A stretch of 64,000 nt of DNA from Kalmusia sp. IMI 367209. Lineage: Eukaryota; Ascomycota; Dothideomycetes; Pleosporales; Didymosphaeriaceae. Of the stretch, positions 57,253 through 64,000 are shown one piece after another (position 1 is the stretch's first letter; each line of letters starts with the position of its first letter). A program made the position numbers and the translations under genes. The stretch is from contig JAPEUQ010000017.1 of the NCBI GenBank assembly GCA_027946365.1, forward strand, positions 744,001 to 808,000. The letters are read 5' to 3'. Under the pieces are notes generated by a model, which saw nothing but the letters and a program-made list of their open reading frames with translations, had not been told where the DNA came from and searched no databases.

Positions 57253-59516
57253 ATGGCTCCGATAACGCCATTCAGTGCCTCGGAGACATCCGAGAAAGCT
57301 CGCCGAGACCTGCTGCTTCTGCTTGAGGGTGTAGGGTAATATCGTCATCGCTGCGTGCTTCCTCCGTTAACATATTTATCAGATAAGAGGCAAAAAGAAT
57401 CTGGTTCTTGAAAAGGCGCTCGCGGGGTCTCTGAACCTTCTAGTCAAATTCTCAACACTCCAGGAATACGGCGTCGACAAACCGTTCTTTCTCGAAAACA
57501 ACCATGTCGACTCGTCGCAGCGGAATGTAGTGTTTCTTGTCAGAGGAGAGAAAGCGAAGTCCGTAATGGCTGTTGCTGGTAAGTCTGTTTGTCTTCTTAC
57601 TATTCTCAGATACCGTGGGCGTTCGGGACAAAAAGTAGACTAGGCAGATAGTATCCCACTCTGTCTAGTCAGTCTTGCGCCCTAGATCAATTTATAGCAT
57701 TTTTATTGGATTTCCTCTTATATACTATAGGGGCACAATCTATTGTACGATGTTAACAAAATCTTAGATCAAATTAAGCGTCTGCGTCGAGAAAGTCAAA
57801 TCGAGCATGAATTCTCCATCTTCTGGGTTCCGCGGCGAACGCTCGTCTCGGACCAGCTTCTCGAAGAGGCGGGTGTTCTTGGTGAGGCAAGCGTGAGCGA
57901 ATGGCCGCTCTTCTTCGTTCCACTTGCAGACGATGTCCTATCCTTGGAGCTTGACGATGCCGTGACAGATCTTTACTTGGTATGTTTGATGTCACCGGTC
58001 CCGAGCTAGGCTAATATTTTGCAGCGTCAAGATCCAACATCCATATATCTCGCCGCCAAAGCTCTTATGCTTCAGCAACAGAAGCATGGCCTCTTCCCGC
58101 GCATTATCGGCAAGGGCGATAACGGTCAGCGTCTCGCCGACTTGCTGATACGCATGCGCACTGAAGTCACTGCCGGTGAATCTTCAAGTAGTACTGGCCC
58201 ATCGTACTTGGGCCTGGCTCCCAGCTCCATGGTTGACAGCCTCATTATCATCGACCGGGAGGTAGACTTTCCGACTGTTCTTCTTACACAGCTCACTTAT
58301 GAAGGTCTCATTGATGAAGTCTTCGGCATCACTGCGAACCAGACAGAAGTTGATTCATCTGTCGTTGGGGGGACTACACCGCAACCTGGCCAGACCGGGT
58401 CAGCATCAACGAGCATGAAGCGCAAGATAATGATTGACTCGAAAGATTCGTTATACTCTACGCTCGGAGACTCCAATTTTGCGATAGTAGGGAATTTGCT
58501 AAACAAGGCAGCCAGACGACTCCAAAGTAGTACTGAGCGGAACCAACTGGCAGCAAAAAACCACAGCCGAGCTTCGCGAGTTCGTTGCAAAATTACCGGG
58601 CTACCAGGCTGAGCAGGCAAGCTTGAAGCTTCACACTTCACTTGCTGAAGAGATTATCAAATTTACCCACACCGACATTTTCCGACGGTCATTAGAAGTC
58701 CAACAGAATATCATGTCAGGCTTGGACCCCACAACACAGCATGAGACTATCAACGAGCTCATCAGTCGCGACGTTCCATTGCCTGCGATTCTTCGACTGC
58801 TTTGTTTAGAAAGCACCACCAATGCCGGCATGCGACCCAAAGATCTCGAAAGTTTCAAGCGAACCGTGATTCAAGCTTATGGTCCACAGCACATCCTTAC
58901 ACTGTCATCTCTTGAGAAGATGAATCTTCTACAACCTCGTGGTGGTTCAGGACTGGGAGCTACACCAGCCGCGAAGCCAGGATCAGTCACGAATTATACT
59001 CCACTACGCAAGTCTCTAAAGATTTGGGACGATGAAGTCAACGAGGCGGAGCCGAACGATATTTCCTACACTTTCTCGGGCTATGCGCCACTCTCTGTCC
59101 GCATCATACAATCCATCATCCAGAAACAAACCCTTGCCAATGCTATCAAACCGCCTTCCGATCCCCGAGCTGCAGCGCAAGCAAACCCACTTGCACAAGG
59201 CCTTCGTATCTTCGACGATGCCTGCAAATATGTGCGCGGAGCAACATTTGATGAGACGCAGACTGGGGAAGAAAAGGCCATCAAGGCACGAAGCATGCTC
59301 AACGGGAGCCATAACGATGCCGCGAAGACCATTGTGGTGTTCTTTGTAGGAGGTGTAACAAGGGCTGAAATTGCAGCCCTTAGATTCATAGGTAGCAAGC
59401 TTAAGGAGGTCGGAGGCGAGGGTAGGGGCAGCAGAATCGTTATTTGCTCGACGAATATCATAAAGGGTGGCAGTTTGGTGGAATGTGCCATTGAGGCGGG
59501 ACGGTTTACGACTTGA
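57253..59516 (+). CDS. VPS33: vacuolar sorting SM protein Vps33, one-base frame slip
   Basis: Exons are 57253-57330, 57383-57578, 57768-57979 and 58025-59516; introns 52, 189 and 45 nt. Vps33 is the Sec1/Munc18 subunit of the HOPS/CORVET tethers and binds vacuolar SNAREs. Seen: ARRDLLLLLEG then IRGKKNLVLEKALAGSLNLL, GVDKPFFLENN, the join VADQIKRL-type VAGDQIKRLRRES region, EHEFSIFWVPRRTLVSDQLL, GLFPRIIGKGDNGQRLADLL, LIIIDREVDFPTVLLTQLTY and the C-terminal VVFFVGGVTRAEIAALRFIG. In exon 4 the frame slips at 58555-58560, a run of six A: LQSSTERNQLAAK before it and TAELREFVAKLPGYQAEQ after it are both conserved. Removing one A gives 658 residues. The first donor (GTAGGG) is the least certain join. 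Confidence 0.9.
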
Positions 59517-59899
59517 AGACTGGCAGTAGGCATACACAGCAAAATGAAACCTGCCCTACATCTCATTTTTGTACGCATGGAATGCGTTAGCAACCAGATC
59601 TTGCACTCGTACTAGTTCATGTCCCCTCAGGCGACGCCAGGCAATATTCCGCCAACGCTGATTGTTCTGCGAGAGGCAAAAACGCACCTATAATGATCCG
59701 CGCGATCGACGCACGGACCACCGCATGTTTCGTGAACATCGAAACTTCCTCATCTTTTTTCTGTTCCCTGCGCGCGTTGCGAGAATGCCCACTAACTCAA
59801 CGTAGTATACCCGGATGCGCCCGTTACATCTTGAAGCTTTAAGGCTATAAATTTCCTGCCATTGTCGAAAATAGCGCTGACCGTCGCACACCACTCAGC
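59517..59899. other. intergenic
   Basis: This is the spacer between co-oriented VPS33 and REX1. No gene or RNA was recognised. Confidence 0.6.
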
Positions 59900-62349
59900 A
59901 TGACGAAACGCAAGAGAGGAAGCTTCCATTTCCAAACCCACGGTGCCGACGACGCAGCTGCGGACTATGGTCTAGGTGCTACCTTGTCCTATTTAAAAGA
60001 TAACGGCGACGCTGCCGCACCTATGGCAAGCACGGTAGTATCGAGCGATGACGATGCAGGCTGGACAGTGGTCGGAGGCAACAAGCGGAGGCGACAACAG
60101 CGTATGCCCGACGCTGCCGCTGGTCGTGCGCATAGCAGCCCGCGTCGGTCACAATCCATCGATCCGCCGCCCGCCGGAGAGAATGTTCACGAGGTCACCG
60201 ATCGTTCTAAAATCCAGGAAGACAGAAGGGAGCGCCGGAAAGAGCGCAAGCTCGAGCGGCACTATCCCACTATTAGGCATTCGAATCACGCTCGCTTGAA
60301 TGGTTTCACGAGAATCTCAGACTTGCAATCTCTTGCACTATACATACTTGCCGACGGCACTGCACCCCAATGGGTTTCAGTGCAGAGTCGTGAAAGCATC
60401 CGCCGAGTCGTTGTACTCATGGTTCCAGGCCTGGACTTGGACATGTTTAACGGCAGAGTGTCTTTGGATTCAAGCTCCAATGATGATGCTGCAACGGAAG
60501 CTAACACGGCCACAAAACCAAAGCGAATCCGAATAGATCCTGATGATTACTATCCCGCAGAACTGAAAACTCACAGGCTACCAGACCCGCTCAAGCCTTT
60601 GTCCGACATATTCGATCATGTATGGCCTATCCAAGGTCCAGTAGAGAACCGTGGGAAGACTTTCATGAAGCTGCATTCACCTATTCATGCCATGCTATCC
60701 TCACAAATCCCGAGGACGCGAGAAGAGAAGCAACTGAAGAAAAGTGGCAGCCATAAGGGTCCACTTCCCCCAAAACTCTAAGCATTGGGAAAATAAGCGC
60801 ACGCCTGTCACTGAATTTCTTACTACCCTTGCCGATCAGCAAGAGAATGAGTATATTCCTCATCCGGCCTGGTTCACTACAGACGAGGCCAAAAAAGCCG
60901 CGCAACAGCGACGCAAAGCTGCTTGTTGCACGGCCGAAGATGGCTGGGTAGACAGTAATATACTCCGCCTCGAAGACGCAGACGGTAGTCTTGAAGATAC
61001 AAACGGGAGCAAAACTGACGGTCCTCGTGCCAAAGCGCCCTCGACGTTCGAAAATCCTTTCGCACCGAAAATTGCTGACTTGGGCGAACATCTACCACAA
61101 CCGACCAATCCTTTCTCTACTCGGGAGAAGGAAGTCGAGCGTGCAAGTGTTCCCAAGCAAGATATTGAACAAGGCAGTGTGTTTGCCAAAACTGAAAGAC
61201 GTGTCCTAGCCGTTGACTGCGAGATGTGTAAAGACGAAGACGACAATTCAGTACTGACGCGAATCAGCCTCGTTGACTGGGACGGGAATGTCGTAATGGA
61301 CAAGCTTGTCAAGCCTGACGTCCCTATCAAAGATTACGTGACACAGTACTCAGGTATAACAGAAGCTATGCTCCGACATGTCACGACCACGCTCGCGGAC
61401 ATCCAAGAGGAGCTGTTAAGCATTCTCACGCCACATGCTATCCTCGTGGGACACTCGCTGAATTCGGACCTTAGAGCGCTCAAACTTACACATCCTTTCG
61501 TGATTGATACGGGCATCTTGTTCCCCCACATCAAAGGCCCTCCCTACAAGCAGTCACTCAAATGGTTGGCGCAGAAATTCCTCATGAAAGACATACAAAA
61601 AGGAACAGGGGGTCACGACAGCATTGAGGATGCTCGTGCCTTGCCTTGATCTCGTCAAACAAAAGTGCGAACGAGGACCTGGATGGGGGACCAGCGAAAC
61701 TAACACCGAGTCCATCTTCAAGAGACTGCACCGCGCAAAGCGACCAAAGTCAAACAATGCTTCACGGGCCGGGGCCTTTGTCGACTGGGGCAATCCCAAT
61801 CAGGGCCCCGGTGCACAGGCAAACGTGTGCATAGGAGGCGACAGCGATTCCGACATTGTCCAAGGCATTGAGCATGTCTTGAGCGGACTTGCGGTAGGCA
61901 AAAGTGGCGCTACTGAGGAAGTGGATTTCGTTTGGGCACGCCTGAGGGAGCTCGAGCTGGTTCGCGGATGGTGGGACGACGGCAGGTCGACGGAAGATGG
62001 AAAAGCTAGACGACGAGCAGCTTTGGAGCGACTCGGCCTACGGTCGGATTGGGACGAGGACGCAGACTTGCATGGAGAGGTTCTCGGAAAACAGGTGTCC
62101 AAGACCATCGGCAGCATCGTCCAGATCTACGAATCCTTGCCACGTTGCACAGCATTTATTGTGTACAGCGGCACTGGCGACCCTCGAGAAGTTCGTCGGC
62201 TACGCAAGATGCACGACCAACACAAGAACGAGTACGCAACGAAGAACTGGGACCAGCTCAGCGTCAAGTGGACCGACAGCGAAGTCCGAGCTCTTTCCAA
62301 AGCGGTGCAGCGCGCGCGCAATGGCGTCGGATTCATGGTGGTCAAGTGA
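59900..62349 (+). CDS. REX1: RNA exonuclease Rex1/Rnh70, two one-base frame slips
   Basis: Apparently one exon from the ATG at 59900. Rex1 is a nuclear 3'-5' DEDDh exonuclease that trims 5S rRNA and tRNA precursors. Seen: a basic N-terminus (KERKLERHYPTIRHSNHARL); KHWENKRTPVTEFL; the catalytic blocks VLAVDCEMCKDEDD, HSLNSDLRALKLTHP and GGHDSIEDARA; and YSGITEAML. The C-terminal ~240 residues after the nuclease domain contain YESLPRCTAFIVYSGTGDP. The frame changes twice: at 60740-60743 (four A), and at 61639-61642 (CCTT), inside the third catalytic block, where DSIEDAR is in one frame and CLDLVKQKCERG in the next. Removing one base at each gives 815 residues and an uninterrupted match to the family. 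The three blocks being intact argues for sequence error, not decay. Confidence 0.88.
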
Positions 62350-64000
62350 AGGAAAGAATATATTTGTGACTCGGGTTGTGCTACGCGCGTCAAGCTTAGC
62401 GTGGTACGGCGTTTCAAGCTGAAGGTGGATTGTTGCATGTCATTGCGCATCGATATAGGATGCGTCAGGGGTGTGGCATTTTTGGCTTTTACGTTACGGG
62501 CGTTAGGCCCAATATAGGCGGGTGGAGTAGTGTTAGGGCATTATAGACGGCTGAGCGATGGCGCAACGGCTGTGTTGCATTGCCATGATGCAACGCAAAC
62601 GCAGGAGCCTGGAAGGCAAAAATGGGATTTGCCCCCGAGGATTAATAAGATGCGAGATTGAACGAAGAAAGCTGTTACGAGGATTCTGTCATCAAAGTGC
62701 AATGCTTAGCGTTTCGGTGGATGCATTGTCCTTATTTGTGAGACGGGGCCGAGAGGGAAGGACCCCTGCGGGGCTCATCGCATTCGATCCCTTGCTTGAA
62801 CATGGTATGTAAAATGGACTAGGTGAAGCATGCTGGCGTATCGTAATGGACAGGGGGGTGAGGAAGATCGTAAAGGGTAAATCTGTTCGGCGTTTGCCGC
62901 GCCACCTTGGCGGAGGAACACGCGTAAGAGGAAAAATAGATGACGCTATGTATGTATAGTAGTGCATACATGTAGGCATGTATTTGCGACGTGTGCTTAC
63001 GGCATACTCAGGATACAGACCAGATCAGATAGGAAGTAACGGGGGTTGGTGTCGTGCGAGAGAAGCGTGGTGGCGGAGAGCGAGGGGCTGCAAGCGTGTA
63101 GACTTTGTTTGCTTCGATGGCGGAGGTCCGGCCTTTTCACGAGCTGGAAGCAGAAGCTTAAAGAGAAATGGTGATTGCGACTTGCATGCGTAGGTGGCCT
63201 AGCGAGAGATAGCGAGTTTGGATGCGCAAAGAGACGTGTGCGGACGGACAGGGGATAGCGAGTTAGCGAAAGGCAAAAGCGCTCACACACTACTACCTGC
63301 TCGAATCATCCCACGTATCCATGGACAAGAGAATGAGGGATGACCGGCACCGCCGAGGCGTGTGCGATGTGTACAATGGCACGGCCGCGCTAAGGCGACT
63401 TGTTTGACGCAGAGTGTTAGCGCGTGCGGATTATTATTAAATGCTAATCTGTGAGGTGGGCAGGTGAGCGATAATGCGACGCGCGGCGCTGTGGTTGGCT
63501 GGCTCGGGAGACGAAGTCGACGGCAGCTGAGGATGACAATCTGGCTGGCAGGGCGCTATAGCGAGGGAGCAGCGTGGAGACCAGGGCCGTCGGTCGTATT
63601 GACGAGCGGGTACGAAGACGCGGTGTTGGAGAGCAGATGAGATAACTGCAGCGCCATGGCGACATGCGGATCGGCGGTGCAGACTTAGGGCTGCACATAG
63701 ACGGCTTTCGTAATAGACTGCTTATAGTCATCAGCCCGCCTAGGCTGCGACGGGTAAGGGGCCTCCTGCTGCCATGCTAAACTTGGGTAGACTTTTGTGT
63801 GCTAATTTCTAATTTCTAATTTCTGAACTGACTCCCTAGTTGCAAGCTTCCCTGTCTGTTTTGTAATTTTGTTGTCTTTTTTTTTTTTCTTTACTCCCCG
63901 TTGGACCCAACGAGAAGGCCGCCGTCCGTGTAGCCTGTAGTACTCGTGCCCATCCCCCGCTACAGCCACGCGTTCTGAAACGGTCTGGCACGCTGCACTA
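62350..64000. other. 1.65-kb terminal stretch, no gene supported
   Basis: Short frames on both strands (for example 63444-63731, minus) show no domain. It holds a 7-bp CTAATTT repeat in three copies (63803-63823) and a run of 12 T (63877-63888) in pyrimidine-rich DNA that resembles fungal promoters, so a gene may begin just beyond the window. Confidence 0.5.

Noticed and set aside
58520..58580. 40-nt intron in VPS33 exon 4 restoring phase
   Set aside because: Shorter than all other introns here and would remove residues conserved in Vps33; a one-base error at the A6 run is simpler.
63444..63731. 95-codon minus-strand frame near the window end
   Set aside because: No family resemblance and low-complexity Ser/Arg content.

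Overview
The window is nuclear DNA of a filamentous ascomycete (Pezizomycotina; a dothideomycete is my best guess). The genes carry many short introns, mostly 45-60 nt, with GT..AG ends and CTAAC/CTGAC-like branch points. They lie on both strands with short spacers, many in head-to-head pairs, and several AT-rich spacers look like repeat DNA altered by RIP-type mutation. I recognise 23 protein genes and one decayed gene. No rRNA, tRNA, CRISPR or intact transposon was found.

Layout. 1-9.2 kb: a DUF202 membrane protein, a glycine-rich protein with an apparent 1-nt frameshift, a secreted arylsulfotransferase-fold protein and a conserved fungal protein of unknown role. 9.2-10.5 kb: AT-rich DNA with a ~110-bp tandem repeat that recurs inverted near 7.0 kb. 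10.5-24.8 kb: housekeeping genes (complex I 49-kDa subunit, RNA polymerase I/III subunit AC40, a TPR-like protein, ATP synthase gamma, DNA topoisomerase I, an extended SDR). 25.9-37.8 kb: a metabolic block with a Ser/Cys proline-racemase-family enzyme, a dead zinc-type alcohol dehydrogenase, a mitochondrial citrate-type carrier, a hydantoinase/oxoprolinase fused to DUF917, a divergently transcribed NCS1 permease and a secreted alpha/beta hydrolase. The hydantoinase and permease share a 460-bp promoter with three GATA-factor (nitrogen catabolite) sites, which suggests uptake and hydrolysis of a cyclic ureide or lactam as a nitrogen source.

38.6-45.6 kb: the polyadenylation factor Pta1 (symplekin) head-to-head with the small mitochondrial protein Coa3, then a secreted LVIVD-repeat protein. 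46.8-52.0 kb: the most striking gene, eight exons encoding 1608 residues that join an indoleamine-2,3-dioxygenase-like heme domain, a cytochrome-P450-reductase-like FAD/NAD(P)H module without an FMN domain, a cytochrome b5 domain and a ~550-residue tail. It reads as a self-sufficient redox enzyme. 52.9-62.3 kb: a DUF4267 membrane protein, an ER protein disulfide isomerase ending HGEL, Vta1, Vps33 and the Rex1/Rnh70 exonuclease. The last 1.6 kb holds no gene I can support.

Four otherwise well-conserved genes (glycine-rich protein, ATP3, VPS33, REX1) need single-base corrections, several at homopolymers, to read through. Assembly error is the likeliest reason. Exon coordinates are my own readings from splice consensus, reading phase and family conservation, not from transcripts.
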